Shown one piece after another: positions 53,912 through 63,879 of a stretch of DNA of 64,000 nucleotides. Position 1 is the stretch's first letter; each line of letters begins with the position of its first letter. Below the pieces are notes generated by a model, which was not told the origin of the DNA, made no database searches, and was given only the letters and a program-made list of their open reading frames with translations. The stretch comes from Ruegeria sp. THAF33. GTDB taxonomy: Bacteria > Pseudomonadota > Alphaproteobacteria > Rhodobacterales > Rhodobacteraceae. Location: NCBI RefSeq assembly GCF_009363615.1, contig NZ_CP045384.1:1858501-1922500 (forward strand), given 5' to 3'. The position numbers and the translations under genes are program-made.

Positions 53912-54835
53912 ATGCCCGTTGAAAAGTCGGAGCTCAGCCGGTTTGAGCTTGGGAAATACTATGTCGCCAACCTGTTTCTGCAGGGGGTCATCCGCGTTAT
54001 GCGCATGCTTCCCTATGAGCGGCGTATTGCAACGATGGGGGCCATCGTGCGGTTTCTGGCACCTGTTGTCGGGTTTCGCAAACGTGTTCGTCGGAATCTG
54101 AAGCTTACTTGCCCGGACTTGCCTGAAGCCGAAGTCAGGCAGATCTGCCGCGATGTGCCGGACAATGCCGGTCGTGCGATCATGGAGCATTTTTCACCGG
54201 AAGACTTTATCGAACGACAGAGCAAGGCCAAGATTTCTGGGCCAGGTATCGCTGCATTTGACGCGGCTGTTGCCGATGGGCGTCCGGTCATGATGATTAC
54301 GGCGCATTTCGGTCACTACCTGGCAGCGCGCATCGCCTTGCAGACATACAGCGGTCAGCCCATCGGCTGCCTGTATCGGCGGATGGCCAACCCGTATTTC
54401 AACGACGCTTATGTCGAATCCTTCTACAAGACAGGCGCCCCGATGTTCGAACAGGGGCGGCGCGGTATGGTCGAGATGGTACGCTCGTTGAAAAAGGGCG
54501 GGATCATTGCCATCGTTTCCGATCTTCACGCAATGGGCGGTGAAGAATTGATGTTCTTCGGTAAACCCGCCGTGACATCCGTTCTGAACGCCGAGTTGGC
54601 CATCAAATACAATGCCGAGCTGATTCCGTGTTACGCGGTGCGTCAGCCCAACGGTATCGATTTTGAGATCGTTCTGCACGAACCGGTTCCGCACACGGAC
54701 CCAAAAACCATGACCCAGTTCACCAATGACGATCTGGAAAAGATGGTGCGGCAGCATATGGGGCAATGGTTCTGGATTCACCGTCGCTGGAAACACTGGA
54801 ACGGGTTGGGCATCAAACCGGAAGAAATGCCCTGA
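53912..54835 (+). CDS. LpxL/HtrB-like acyltransferase with altered active-site motif
   Basis: A 307-residue protein of the lipid A biosynthesis lauroyl acyltransferase (LpxL/HtrB) family, which acylates lipid A on the inner membrane. The C-terminal WFWIHRRWK motif is typical. The usual H-x4-D/E motif reads HFGHYL (132-137): His132 is kept but the acidic residue is Leu137. That makes normal catalysis doubtful, or the family variant uses another acid. A hydrophobic stretch at about 40-54 can anchor it. It ends beside the convergent DUF1223 gene. Confidence 0.8.
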   Translation: MPVEKSELSRFELGKYYVANLFLQGVIRVMRMLPYERRIATMGAIVRFLAPVVGFRKRVRRNLKLTCPDLPEAEVRQICRDVPDNAGRAIMEHFSPEDFIERQSKAKISGPGIAAFDAAVADGRPVMMITAHFGHYLAARIALQTYSGQPIGCLYRRMANPYFNDAYVESFYKTGAPMFEQGRRGMVEMVRSLKKGGIIAIVSDLHAMGGEELMFFGKPAVTSVLNAELAIKYNAELIPCYAVRQPNGIDFEIVLHEPVPHTDPKTMTQFTNDDLEKMVRQHMGQWFWIHRRWKHWNGLGIKPEEMP

Positions 54836-55537
54836 TCACTTGACCCGGGTGGCGGCAACAATCGGCCCTTCCCCGGCCCTTTGAACCAGAACGACTGCCG
54901 GCAGGTCCAAACCAAGCTGAACCGTGAATGATTGCGGTGCAGTTCCATCCCATTGCCCCGCAATCTGCCAGGCCTCAACGACATTGGCATAGTCCAGCTC
55001 GTGCCCGGCCAGCTCTCCACGACGGATCGAAGCGTGACGCATGGGAGAATACTGAACCACATGCACGTCATAGGTATCGCCTTTCGGCAACTCGACGGGC
55101 GTCACATCCACTGTCACTTCATCGGCTGAGCGCACGGACGTCACAAGCGCTTCGGGCGCTGCTTTCAGATGCGCTTCGATCAATCGATCAAGTTCACGGG
55201 ATTGCGCCCCGACGATGTCGTGCTGCCCGTTGATCACCATCTGCGGGGTATAGATCATGGAACGCCCCCCCTCGCGGGCATAAGCCCGCTGCCGAAGCGT
55301 ATGATCGGGGTTCGCATATTCGTCCTTCCACCCGATATAGTCCCAGTAGTCGACATGCAAAGCGAGCCCTATGACGTCGTCGCGCTTGGCCAAATCATGC
55401 ATGATCCGATCCGCCGGCGGGCAGGATGAACACCCCTGAGACGTGAACAGCTCGACCACAACCGGGTCTTCCTCGGCCGCGACCTGTACCGCCACAAGGC
55501 AGGAAAACACGGTGGTCAAGGCAATGGATCTGAACAT
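54836..55537 (-). CDS. DUF1223 thioredoxin-like exported protein
   Basis: A 233-residue secreted protein with an 18-20 residue signal peptide and a DUF1223 domain. The hallmark VELFTSQGCSSCPPAD has a CxxC pair in a thioredoxin-like fold; the segment YTPQMVINGQ is the cis-Pro loop. The role is unknown, but a periplasmic disulfide or redox function is likely. ATG 55537, with GAGAG five bases upstream, is chosen over 55648. Divergent from aconitase. Confidence 0.9.
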   Translation of the reverse strand: MFRSIALTTVFSCLVAVQVAAEEDPVVVELFTSQGCSSCPPADRIMHDLAKRDDVIGLALHVDYWDYIGWKDEYANPDHTLRQRAYAREGGRSMIYTPQMVINGQHDIVGAQSRELDRLIEAHLKAAPEALVTSVRSADEVTVDVTPVELPKGDTYDVHVVQYSPMRHASIRRGELAGHELDYANVVEAWQIAGQWDGTAPQSFTVQLGLDLPAVVLVQRAGEGPIVAATRVK

Positions 55538-55673
55538 GAGAACTCTCGGGTTGAGTGGTTGGATCTCAGGGATAGCTGCTTTGACACGCAACAGCCAATC
55601 AAGGTTTCTTGAGGCTTTGATACATTCCCTCCGCGAAAAAGTGTACAATAGTATACAAAATTGCCTTTCATCG

Positions 55674-55693
55674 CGTGTTCAGCCTTGAACACG
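55674..55693 (+). promoter_or_regulatory. Inverted repeat upstream of aconitase
   Basis: CGTGTTCA (55674-55681) and TGAACACG (55686-55693) form a perfect 8-bp inverted repeat around GCCT, about 70 bases before the acnA start. It could be an operator or a leader hairpin. It does not match regulator sites that I can name. Confidence 0.4.
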
Positions 55694-55761
55694 GGGGCTT
55701 GGTGATGCAGATAACACTCAGCAAATCCTAATATCCAAGTCATTTGAGAGGGAGGCCACAG

Positions 55762-58452
55762 ATGCCCATCAAAGTCGGACAGGATACCGCCAAAACGCGC
55801 CGCAGTCTGAGCGTGAATGGTAAATCCATTTCCTATTATTCGATCCCCGCCGCGCAAGAGGCCGGTCTGGGCGATTTCTCGAAACTGCCTGCCGCACTCA
55901 AGGTGGTGCTGGAAAACATGTTGCGGTTCGAGGATGACGGGTTCTCGGTCTCGGTCGATGACATCAAGGCCTTTGCCGAATGGGGGGCCAACGGCGGCAA
56001 AAACCCCCGTGAAATCGCCTATCGCCCTGCCCGGGTACTGATGCAGGATTTCACCGGCGTTCCTGCCGTTGTGGATCTGGCCGCGATGCGGGACGGCATC
56101 AAGGCGCTGGGCGGCGACGCGCAAAAGATCAACCCGCTGAACCCGGTCGATCTGGTCATCGACCATTCGGTCATGATCGACGAATTCGGCAACCCGCGCG
56201 CGTTCCAGATGAATGTGGACCGTGAATATGAACGCAACATGGAACGGTACCAGTTCCTGAAATGGGGTCAGGGTGCATTCAACAACTTCCGCGTTGTTCC
56301 CCCCGGCACTGGTATCTGCCACCAGGTGAACCTTGAATATCTGGCCCAGACCGTCTGGACCGACACCGACCAGAACGGTGAAGAAGTCGCCTATCCCGAC
56401 ACGCTGGTCGGCACCGACAGCCACACCACCATGGTCAACGGCATGGCCGTGCTGGGCTGGGGTGTCGGCGGGATCGAGGCCGAGGCCGCGATGCTGGGTC
56501 AACCGATCTCGATGCTGATCCCCGAGGTCGTGGGCTTTGAGCTGACCGGTGATCTGGTCGAAGGCACCACCGGCACCGACCTGGTTCTGAAGGTCGTGGA
56601 AATGCTGCGCGAAAAAGGCGTTGTCGGCAAGTTCGTCGAGTTTTACGGCGAAGGCCTGGATCGTCTGCCGCTGGCCGACCGTGCGACCATCGCCAACATG
56701 GCCCCGGAATACGGCGCGACATGCGGCTTTTTCCCGATTGACGGCGAAACGCTGCGCTACATGCGCAACACCGGCCGCGACGAGGATCGCATCGCGCTGG
56801 TTGAAGCCTACGCCAAGGAAAATGGTTTCTGGCGCGATGAAAACTATGCGCCGATCTACACCGACACCCTGACCCTGGATATGGGCACGATTGTTCCAGC
56901 AATCTCGGGGCCCAAACGCCCGCAGGATTATGTTGCGCTGACTGACGCCAAGGCCGCTTTCGCCAAGGAAATGGCCGAGACCTTCAAGCGCCCGATGGGC
57001 AAACAGGTCGAGGTCAAAGGCGAAAACTATGGCATGGAATCGGGCAAGGTCGTGATCGCCTCGATCACGTCCTGCACCAACACGTCGAACCCTTACGTGA
57101 TGATCGGAGCGGGCCTCGTGGCGCGCAAGGCAGCCGCGCTGGGGCTGGATCGCAAACCTTGGGTCAAAACCTCACTAGCACCGGGGTCGCAGGTTGTGTC
57201 CGCTTACCTCGAGGCCGCAGGCCTTCAAGAGGATCTGGACAAGATCGGCTTCAACCTCGTCGGATACGGCTGCACCACATGTATCGGCAACTCGGGGCCG
57301 ATCCAGAAAGAAATCTCGGAGGCCATTGCGGAAGGCGATCTGGTCGCCACTTCGGTCTTGTCCGGCAACCGCAACTTCGAAGGCCGCATTTCGCCTGACG
57401 TGCGCGCAAACTATCTGGCTTCGCCGCCTCTGGTCGTCGTGTACGCCCTGGCAGGCACCATGGACATTGACCTGACGTCCGAACCGATCGGTCAGGACAA
57501 GGACGGCAACGACGTCTATATGAAAGACCTCTGGCCAACCCAGCAGGAGGTCGCGGAACTGGTCGAACAGACCGTCACGCGCGAAGCGTTCCAGTCGAAA
57601 TACGCCGACGTCTTCAAAGGGGACGAGAAATGGCAATCGGTCGAAACCACCGATGCGGAAACCTATGACTGGCCGCCGACATCGACCTATATCCAAAACC
57701 CGCCCTATTTCCAGGGCATGGGCCCCGAACCGGGCACGATTTCCAACATCGAAGGCGCCAAGGTTCTGGCCATTCTGGGTGACATGGTCACGACCGACCA
57801 CATCTCGCCCGCGGGGTCATTCGCGACGACCTCGCCCGCAGGCCAGTACCTGATCGAACGTCAGGTTCAGCCGCGTGAATTCAATTCATATGGTTCACGC
57901 CGCGGCAACCACGAGGTGATGATGCGCGGCACTTTCGCCAACATCCGCATCAAGAACGAAATGCTGGACGGCGTCGAAGGCGGTTACACCAAAGGCCCGG
58001 ACGGTGAACAGACGTCAATTTATGACGCCTCGATGGCCTATCAGGCGAACGGCACCCCGCTTGTGGTATTTGGTGGCGAGCAATATGGCGCAGGCTCAAG
58101 CCGCGACTGGGCGGCCAAGGGCACGGCGCTGCTGGGCGTCAAGGCCGTAATCGCCGAGAGCTTTGAGCGTATCCACCGTTCGAACCTTGTTGGCATGGGA
58201 GTCATTCCATTCGAGTTCACAGGTGGCGACACCCGCAAAACCCTGGGGCTGAAAGGGGATGAAACCGTTTCGATTCACGGGCTGGATACGATCGAGCCGC
58301 TACAGGAAGTCCCCTGCACGATCGTTTATGGCGATGGAACCGAAAAGACCATCACCCTGAAATGCCGCATCGATACCGCCCCCGAGATTGAATACATCGA
58401 AAACGGTGGCGTGTTGCATTACGTCCTGCGCAATCTTGCGAAGGCATCATAA
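55762..58452 (+). CDS. acnA: Aconitate hydratase A
   Basis: An 896-residue aconitase of the IRP/AcnA type, converting citrate to isocitrate in the TCA cycle. Cys ligands of the 4Fe-4S cluster lie in TSCTNTSNP and [21 protein letters not shown] and SSRDWAAKG mark the C-terminal swivel domain. GGGAGG before ATG 55762 sets the start. Oxidative or iron stress would inactivate the cluster (family property). Followed by a terminator. Confidence 0.97.
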   Translation: MPIKVGQDTAKTRRSLSVNGKSISYYSIPAAQEAGLGDFSKLPAALKVVLENMLRFEDDGFSVSVDDIKAFAEWGANGGKNPREIAYRPARVLMQDFTGVPAVVDLAAMRDGIKALGGDAQKINPLNPVDLVIDHSVMIDEFGNPRAFQMNVDREYERNMERYQFLKWGQGAFNNFRVVPPGTGICHQVNLEYLAQTVWTDTDQNGEEVAYPDTLVGTDSHTTMVNGMAVLGWGVGGIEAEAAMLGQPISMLIPEVVGFELTGDLVEGTTGTDLVLKVVEMLREKGVVGKFVEFYGEGLDRLPLADRATIANMAPEYGATCGFFPIDGETLRYMRNTGRDEDRIALVEAYAKENGFWRDENYAPIYTDTLTLDMGTIVPAISGPKRPQDYVALTDAKAAFAKEMAETFKRPMGKQVEVKGENYGMESGKVVIASITSCTNTSNPYVMIGAGLVARKAAALGLDRKPWVKTSLAPGSQVVSAYLEAAGLQEDLDKIGFNLVGYGCTTCIGNSGPIQKEISEAIAEGDLVATSVLSGNRNFEGRISPDVRANYLASPPLVVVYALAGTMDIDLTSEPIGQDKDGNDVYMKDLWPTQQEVAELVEQTVTREAFQSKYADVFKGDEKWQSVETTDAETYDWPPTSTYIQNPPYFQGMGPEPGTISNIEGAKVLAILGDMVTTDHISPAGSFATTSPAGQYLIERQVQPREFNSYGSRRGNHEVMMRGTFANIRIKNEMLDGVEGGYTKGPDGEQTSIYDASMAYQANGTPLVVFGGEQYGAGSSRDWAAKGTALLGVKAVIAESFERIHRSNLVGMGVIPFEFTGGDTRKTLGLKGDETVSIHGLDTIEPLQEVPCTIVYGDGTEKTITLKCRIDTAPEIEYIENGGVLHYVLRNLAKAS

Positions 58453-58477
58453 CCGATAGCAAAGCGTGCAATTCAAA

Positions 58478-58504
58478 CCCCCGGCCACCCGCCGGGGGTT
58501 TTTT
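58478..58504 (+). terminator. Terminator after acnA
   Basis: CCCCCGG (58478-58484) and CCGGGGG (58492-58498) with a seven-base loop, followed by six T residues. Confidence 0.85.
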
Positions 58505-58571
58505 GTATTCTGGTCATTTATTCGAAAACCTGAAACTGTTGGGCAAGGTCATCAACGGAAAACCATTCGCC

Positions 58572-60074
58572 ATGAAGAAACCCAACGCCCTGCTGGTATG
58601 TTCGCTCAGCGTAATTGCCGTGGTCGGGATATGGGGTGTCGTGGACATTCAAAGCCTGGTGACCTGGGCAAGCGGCATCGTCCAGCAAACCTTCCACAGC
58701 CGCGGCTGGTTCGTGATGCTCGCCGCTTCGGGTATGTTGATCGGATGCCTGTTTCTGGCATTTTCACCCTATGGAAACATTCGCCTTGGCCGGGATGACG
58801 AGGAGCCAGAGTTTTCCACCGCCACATGGATTTCAATGTTGTTCTCCGCCGGTATGGGCGTCGGCCTGCTGTTTTGGGCTGTGGCGGAACCGCTGACCCA
58901 TTTCAACTTCATCTCCGGCATGGCGCCGGATTTCATCGCGGCGCAGCAGGCGATGCTGGCGACAAATTTCCATTGGGGGCTGCATGCCTGGGCGATTTAT
59001 GGCTCCACCGCGCTGACAATTGCCTATTTCAGCTTCCGGCGCGGTACCGGGATGATGGTCAGTGCGCCGATCAAAAACCTGTTTCCCGGTGAACGCTGGG
59101 CTGAACGCGTCGGGTGGCTTTCGGACTTCATGGCGATCATCGCCATTGCCATTGGTGTCGGTGGCTCCATGGCCATGGGCGTGTTTCAGGTGGCAGACGG
59201 CATCGCAGTGCTGGGCGGTCGGGAAACGGTCGGCGCCCTTTTGATTGGTGTCGTGTTTCTGGCAATGGTTGCTGCGTATATCCCGGCACTCATGATCGAT
59301 CTGGGCCAGGGCATGGCGCGCCTGTCCAATGCCGCCATGCTGATCGCAATCGGCCTTGTTGCCTACACGGTGGTCCTTGGCCCCACCGAATACCTTCTGA
59401 ATACCATCGTTCAGGGGTTCGGCGACTATGTCACCAATGTCATTCCCAGGGGATTTCAGACCTTTACGTTCTTCGGCGATGACGTCACCAGATGGTTCAG
59501 CGACTGGACCCTGACCTACATGGTCTGGTGGATTGCCTGGGGCCCGTTCGTGGGCGTCTTTGTCGCCCGCATCTCTCGCGGTCGCACGATACGGGAATTC
59601 GTGATCGGCGTCCTGTTCGCCCCCACGCTGTTTTCAATCCTCTGGTTCGGTGCCTTTGGTGGCATTGGCTTGTTCGAGGCGCTCAGTGGTGCGGGCGAAC
59701 TGCTGGCCTATACGCAGACAAATATCGAACGCGTGACTTTCGCCCTGCTCGACCGACTTCCGCTGTCGGTGATCACCACGCTTGCAACGGTACTGGCCGC
59801 CTTTCTATTCATCGTGACCAGCGTCGTAAGCGCGGCATTTGTTCTGGGCACCTTCTCGACGGGCGGGGACGAGAACCCCCCGCCGCGTGTGCGTCTGATC
59901 TGGGGGGGATTGCTGGGGCTTTTGAGCGTTGCAATGATCCTTTCGGGATCCGTGGACTCGGTTAAGATCCTCATCTCGCTTGGCGCTTTGCCCTTTGTCT
60001 TCATTTCGGTCCTGCTGATGGTTTGCTTGTTCCGCGGGCTTAGAGAGGAGGGGCAACACAATGCTGATCGGTGA
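58572..60074 (+). CDS. BCCT-family betaine/choline/carnitine-type transporter
   Basis: A 500-residue inner-membrane transporter with about 12 helices. BCCT hallmarks are GMGVGLLFWAVAEPL and the WWIAWGPFVGVFVARISRG segment that holds part of the substrate box. BCCT proteins carry quaternary ammonium or sulfonium compounds such as glycine betaine and DMSP; the substrate here is not decided by sequence. ATG 58572 is chosen over the start at 58503, which overlaps the acnA terminator; the ribosome site is weak. A tiny membrane-peptide gene overlaps its 3' end. Confidence 0.9.
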   Translation: MKKPNALLVCSLSVIAVVGIWGVVDIQSLVTWASGIVQQTFHSRGWFVMLAASGMLIGCLFLAFSPYGNIRLGRDDEEPEFSTATWISMLFSAGMGVGLLFWAVAEPLTHFNFISGMAPDFIAAQQAMLATNFHWGLHAWAIYGSTALTIAYFSFRRGTGMMVSAPIKNLFPGERWAERVGWLSDFMAIIAIAIGVGGSMAMGVFQVADGIAVLGGRETVGALLIGVVFLAMVAAYIPALMIDLGQGMARLSNAAMLIAIGLVAYTVVLGPTEYLLNTIVQGFGDYVTNVIPRGFQTFTFFGDDVTRWFSDWTLTYMVWWIAWGPFVGVFVARISRGRTIREFVIGVLFAPTLFSILWFGAFGGIGLFEALSGAGELLAYTQTNIERVTFALLDRLPLSVITTLATVLAAFLFIVTSVVSAAFVLGTFSTGGDENPPPRVRLIWGGLLGLLSVAMILSGSVDSVKILISLGALPFVFISVLLMVCLFRGLREEGQHNADR

Positions 60075-60150
60075 TCTCACGGACACATTTATGAACCTTG
60101 TCACCTTCGCGTTCATCGCGGCAATGCTCTGGATATTACTGCGCAAGTGA
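60061..60150 (+). CDS. 29-residue membrane peptide overlapping the BCCT gene
   Basis: A short frame of 29 codons plus stop. Translation starts MLIGDLTDTFMNLVTF and continues through a hydrophobic stretch to end in LLRK: a single membrane helix of about 18 residues with a basic end. GAGAGGAGG lies about nine bases before the ATG, one of the best ribosome sites in the window, inside the last codons of the transporter. The frames overlap by 14 bases. It may be an accessory subunit of the transporter, as small peptides are for some other carriers (inference). Confidence 0.6.
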   Translation: MLIGDLTDTFMNLVTFAFIAAMLWILLRK

Positions 60151-60214
60151 CAGCATTCCTGCAGCGCAAAAAATCAACGTTGAATCCTGGGCGCTTTGCC
60201 GGTCATCTGAGTTC

Positions 60215-60916
60215 ATGGAAAAAGTTGCACTCATAACCGGCGGTGCCCGTGGAATTGGGCGGGCAATAGTCGAAGACCTGCGCGGTGATCACCATGTCGC
60301 CTTCACCTGGTTGGCCAGCCACCCCGATTCAGAATTGCTGAAAGGCGACGTTCTGGCGATTCAATCGGACCTTACAAAAGACAACCAACCCACCCGGGTG
60401 GTCGAAAAGGTCATCGATCACTTCGGGCGACTGGACGTGATCGTGAACAACGCCGGTCTTGTTCGCTCCACTCCGAAACAAGAGTTTCAGGCCGAGGACC
60501 ATCGCGCCATTCTTGACCTCAACGTGCTGGCCCCCGCCGCGTTGCTTGCCGCCGCGTTGCCGCATCTGAAACGCGGCGCTTCGATCGTCAGCATCTCGTC
60601 GATGAACGCAACACTGCCGCCGCGCGACGCCGCGACCTATGGGGCAAGCAAGGCCGCGCTGAACCTCTGGACGCGCGCCATGGCGAAAGAACTTGGCCCG
60701 GACGGAATCCGCGTCAACGCGGTTGCGCCGGGTGCCATCAACATCCTCGAAGACCCCCGTCCTGACGATCTGACATCGCTTTTCGTCAAGGAAACGGCGC
60801 TGGGCCGGATCGGAACTCCGGAAGACATCGCCAGGGTCGTTCGGTTTCTGACCTCGGACGCGGCGGGATTCGTAACCGGAGAGGTTCTGGGCGTGACCGG
60901 AGGCTATCGCTTGTAA
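60215..60916 (+). CDS. Short-chain dehydrogenase/reductase
   Basis: A 233-residue SDR with TGGARGIG (cofactor loop), NNAGLVRS, and the Ser-Tyr-Lys residues in SISSMNA and YGASKAAL. The C-terminus GEVLGVTGGYRL is FabG-like. The substrate is unknown; a FabG role is less likely because a standard fabG lies at 27102. ATG 60215 starts the family sequence; the frame is open upstream. It is convergent with ccmG. Confidence 0.88.
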   Translation: MEKVALITGGARGIGRAIVEDLRGDHHVAFTWLASHPDSELLKGDVLAIQSDLTKDNQPTRVVEKVIDHFGRLDVIVNNAGLVRSTPKQEFQAEDHRAILDLNVLAPAALLAAALPHLKRGASIVSISSMNATLPPRDAATYGASKAALNLWTRAMAKELGPDGIRVNAVAPGAINILEDPRPDDLTSLFVKETALGRIGTPEDIARVVRFLTSDAAGFVTGEVLGVTGGYRL

Positions 60917-60945
60917 GGTGGCTCAAACCTCGTTTTCCAAATTGC

Positions 60946-61485
60946 TCAACCGCCCACAGCCTTTTCCAACGCCGGACGCAGAGTGTTTTCAATCACACGC
61001 TGCGTAATCGGGCCAGCAAAGCGCAGAATGATCGTGCCGTCGCCATCAACCACATAGGTTTCGGGAACGCCGTAAAGGCCCCAATCCAATGCCATGCGCC
61101 CCTTTTCATCACGTCCAATCGCAGCGTAAGGATCGCCAAGCTCGGTCAAAAAGGCTTGGGCGTTGTCCAGCTGGTCTTTGTAGTTGATGCCATAGACCGG
61201 GATGCCTTCGGCGGCCAGAGCCTCCAGATTGGGATGCTCGGCACGGCATGGCGCGCACCAGCTGGCCCAGTAGTTGACCAGCTTGACCTCTCCATCCCGC
61301 AGCGTGGCATCATCAAACAGCTTCTTTTCCGGGAACTCGCTCAGAACCACGGGCGGAGCCGGTTGGCCTTCGCGGGCAGAGGGCAACGCGTTGGGGTCTT
61401 CACGGAACATACCGATCCCGGCCAACACGGCGAACGCGCCAAAAATCAAAGGCGGCGCGATCATCAGGGGCGATATCTTAGCCAT
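60946..61485 (-). CDS. ccmG: Thiol:disulfide interchange protein CcmG/DsbE
   Basis: A 179-residue membrane-anchored thioredoxin for cytochrome c maturation, keeping apocytochrome heme-binding cysteines reduced. One N-terminal helix (about 8-26) and the active site WCAPC (Cys77, Cys80), with the GVPETYV cis-Pro loop. It overlaps ccmD by 8 bases and ends the ccm operon in this window. Confidence 0.96.
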   Translation of the reverse strand: MAKISPLMIAPPLIFGAFAVLAGIGMFREDPNALPSAREGQPAPPVVLSEFPEKKLFDDATLRDGEVKLVNYWASWCAPCRAEHPNLEALAAEGIPVYGINYKDQLDNAQAFLTELGDPYAAIGRDEKGRMALDWGLYGVPETYVVDGDGTIILRFAGPITQRVIENTLRPALEKAVGG

Positions 61486-61636
61486 TTCGCGAAATCCTTT
61501 GTTCGATCTTTTCCATTTCAGTGCGTACCTTGCGCCCTCGCATCACGCTGAACACGATCAATGCCACCAGCAGCACGATGGACACGGCATAAGACGACAA
61601 AACCGCGTCAGCATATTTTCCAAGATCGGGGATCAT
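61478..61636 (-). CDS. ccmD: Heme exporter protein D (CcmD)
   Basis: A 52-residue membrane protein, translated MIPDLGKYADAVLSSYAVSI and onward to EKIEQRISRNG, with one helix at about 14-31 and a basic MRGRKVRTE stretch after it. CcmD helps release holo-CcmE from the CcmABC transporter. Its start overlaps the ccmC stop (ATGA) and its stop overlaps the ccmG start. The position and sequence are diagnostic although it is very short. Confidence 0.92.
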   Translation of the reverse strand: MIPDLGKYADAVLSSYAVSIVLLVALIVFSVMRGRKVRTEMEKIEQRISRNG

Positions 61637-62406
61637 CCGCCCACCCTTTCCCGCGCCTGCAACGCCTTGATGCGCCGCGCGCGGATTTCAGTTCCGGTGC
61701 GGTACAGCACCAAAGCGATGAACAGCAGCACAAATCCGATGATGCACAGCAACAGCGGATAGAAGTATATATTGCTGACTTTTTCTTCCGTATCGGCCCC
61801 GGTCACGGCTGCCGCGCGCATGACCGATGCGCCCTGATGCAGGCCCTGGTTCCAGAAGTTGACCGCATATCGGCTGAGCAGCGCAAACACGGATCCGACC
61901 AGACACAGAACCGAAGTCAGGTCCGCCGCAGTGTCCGGGTCCTCGATGGCTTCCCACAATGCGACATAGCCAAGATAGAACAGGAACAGGATCAGGAACG
62001 ACGTCAGGCGCGGATCCCACGCCCACCAGGTGCCCCACATGGGCTGTCCCCAGATCGCCCCGGTCAGCAACGCAATAAGGGTCATCACGATCCCGATCGG
62101 CGCAGCCGCCCGTGCCGCCAGCGCGCTGACATGATGACGCCGCACCAGCCAGACCAGAGAAGTTGCCAGCATCATCAGCCAGCAATTGATCGCCATAAGT
62201 GCCGCCGGGACGTGCAGATAGATGATCTTGACCGTCGACCCTTGTTTGTAGTCGTCCGGCGTGAAGAAGAACCCCCAGACCAGCCCGACGACGATGCAGA
62301 AGATCGAGACGATCCAGAAAAACGGCAGGACACGTTCACTGGTCGCAAGAAACTTGCGCGGGTTGGCGTATTCCCAGAGGGCATTGGCTTTGGCTGCTAT
62401 CGACAT
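61633..62406 (-). CDS. ccmC: Heme exporter protein C (CcmC)
   Basis: A 257-residue protein with six membrane helices. The tryptophan-rich heme-handling motif is seen in WGTWWAWDPRLTS, and conserved His residues flank it (YLHVPAALM, LHQGASVM). CcmC loads heme onto CcmE. It lies 61 bases after ccmB and overlaps ccmD by 4 bases. Confidence 0.96.
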   Translation of the reverse strand: MSIAAKANALWEYANPRKFLATSERVLPFFWIVSIFCIVVGLVWGFFFTPDDYKQGSTVKIIYLHVPAALMAINCWLMMLATSLVWLVRRHHVSALAARAAAPIGIVMTLIALLTGAIWGQPMWGTWWAWDPRLTSFLILFLFYLGYVALWEAIEDPDTAADLTSVLCLVGSVFALLSRYAVNFWNQGLHQGASVMRAAAVTGADTEEKVSNIYFYPLLLCIIGFVLLFIALVLYRTGTEIRARRIKALQARERVGG

Positions 62407-62467
62407 GGGCCCTATCTAGTCCGAGTTGGGGGTTTTCTCAATTGACATCAGTCAAAGTTGGGACGGT

Positions 62468-63124
62468 TCACCGCAGATTGATACGCAACACAGCCGCGCT
62501 GGCGAAGGGCAACAACGCGATGGTGGCCGCCGTGATCCCCGCCAGCATCAACAACGGCGTCTGCACGTCCATCCCCGTTGCCCCACGCCGGGCGACCTCG
62601 GCCCCGAAAATCAGGGTGGGGACGTAAAGCGGCAACACCAGAAGCGACAACAGCAACCCGCCGCGCTTGAGACCGACGGTCAAGGCAGCGCCGAATGTTC
62701 CGATCACGCTCATGGCCGGGGTGCCGATCAGCAGCGAGATGACAAGCCAGAAGAACCCTTGCGCAGGCAGGTTCAGCAAGACCCCCAGAAAAGGTGCGGC
62801 CAGAACCAAAGGCAGGCCTGTGGTCAGCCAGTGGGCCAGCGCCTTGATGGTCACGACTGATTCCAGTGGCAGCGGCGCCGTGGCCAGCAGGTCCAGTGAC
62901 CCGTCCTCCCAGTCCAGCGCCAGAAGACGGTCAAGAGACAGCAGGCAAGCCAGCAACGCCCCCAGCCAGAGCACACCGGGCGCAATGGTGGACAGCAGTG
63001 ACGATTGTGGCCCAACTGCAAACGGCACCATCACGGTCACGATCAGGAAAAAGGCCAATCCCAAACCAAACCCGCCGCCCGCACGGAAGGCCAGTTTCAG
63101 GTCGCGCAGCAGAAGGGCGATCAC
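62468..63124 (-). CDS. ccmB: Heme exporter protein B (CcmB)
   Basis: A 218-residue six-helix permease subunit of the CcmAB ABC transporter. [14 protein letters not shown] at the start and [18 protein letters not shown] are typical. The start is GTG 63124, overlapping the ccmA stop as GTGA, so translation is coupled. Confidence 0.95.
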   Translation of the reverse strand: MIALLLRDLKLAFRAGGGFGLGLAFFLIVTVMVPFAVGPQSSLLSTIAPGVLWLGALLACLLSLDRLLALDWEDGSLDLLATAPLPLESVVTIKALAHWLTTGLPLVLAAPFLGVLLNLPAQGFFWLVISLLIGTPAMSVIGTFGAALTVGLKRGGLLLSLLVLPLYVPTLIFGAEVARRGATGMDVQTPLLMLAGITAATIALLPFASAAVLRINLR

Positions 63125-63735
63125 AGGAAGCCTCCGTCGAAATCGTCAATGGGTTTGGGTTTGGCCTTGTTCGGGCCGACGTCCAGAACCTCACCATCGA
63201 GGCCAAGGTCGATATGGGTCGCGATCAGGGCTGACCCACCCTGCCCCAGATGCGCGCGGACTGCATCGGCGAACATCTGCACCGCATTTCTGTCCAGAGA
63301 AACGGTCGGCTCGTCCAGCATCCAGATCGGCCGCCCGGTGACCAGCATGCGTGCCAGCCCCAGCCGCCGTTTCTGACCTGCCGACAGGTTCCCTGCATGG
63401 CGATCCGCCAGCTCGTTCAACTGGAACGCGTCCAGCGCCGTCTGGATGCCGTTGGTGCCAAAGACAGAAGCCCAGAACGTCAGGTTCTCGGATACAGTCA
63501 GCGTCGGTTTCAGCCCGTCCGAATGGGACGCATATGCAATCTGATCTTCCGCGCCCTGAATCTGACCCTTCAGCGGCGGCTGCAACCCGGCCAATGTGCG
63601 CAGAAGGGTCGTTTTGCCGATCCCGTTCGGCCCACGCAGAATCAGCGCTTTGCCAGGAGGCAGCTGAAAGCTGAGATGCTCCAGGACGGGAATGCCACCA
63701 CGGGTGATCGACAGGTCGGTTACAATCAGAGTCAT
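63121..63735 (-). CDS. ccmA: Heme exporter ATP-binding protein (CcmA)
   Basis: A 204-residue ABC ATPase that powers release of holo-CcmE. Walker [10 protein letters not shown] at about 35-43, the signature LSAGQKRR, and Walker [13 protein letters not shown]. First gene of the ccm group here; about 145 bases separate it from the next upstream gene. Confidence 0.95.
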   Translation of the reverse strand: MTLIVTDLSITRGGIPVLEHLSFQLPPGKALILRGPNGIGKTTLLRTLAGLQPPLKGQIQGAEDQIAYASHSDGLKPTLTVSENLTFWASVFGTNGIQTALDAFQLNELADRHAGNLSAGQKRRLGLARMLVTGRPIWMLDEPTVSLDRNAVQMFADAVRAHLGQGGSALIATHIDLGLDGEVLDVGPNKAKPKPIDDFDGGFL

Positions 63736-63879
63736 GAGACCCGCTTATCGGAATGTCATCAGAGGCAAAAGGTGGGATTTGCCGCAGTTCGGTTGTGGGA
63801 GCTCTGAGCAGAGAGGTCCGAGTGAGGGGCCAGCCTCTCACACACCCCGGGATATTTTCAGCCAGATGAAGGGATCCCG

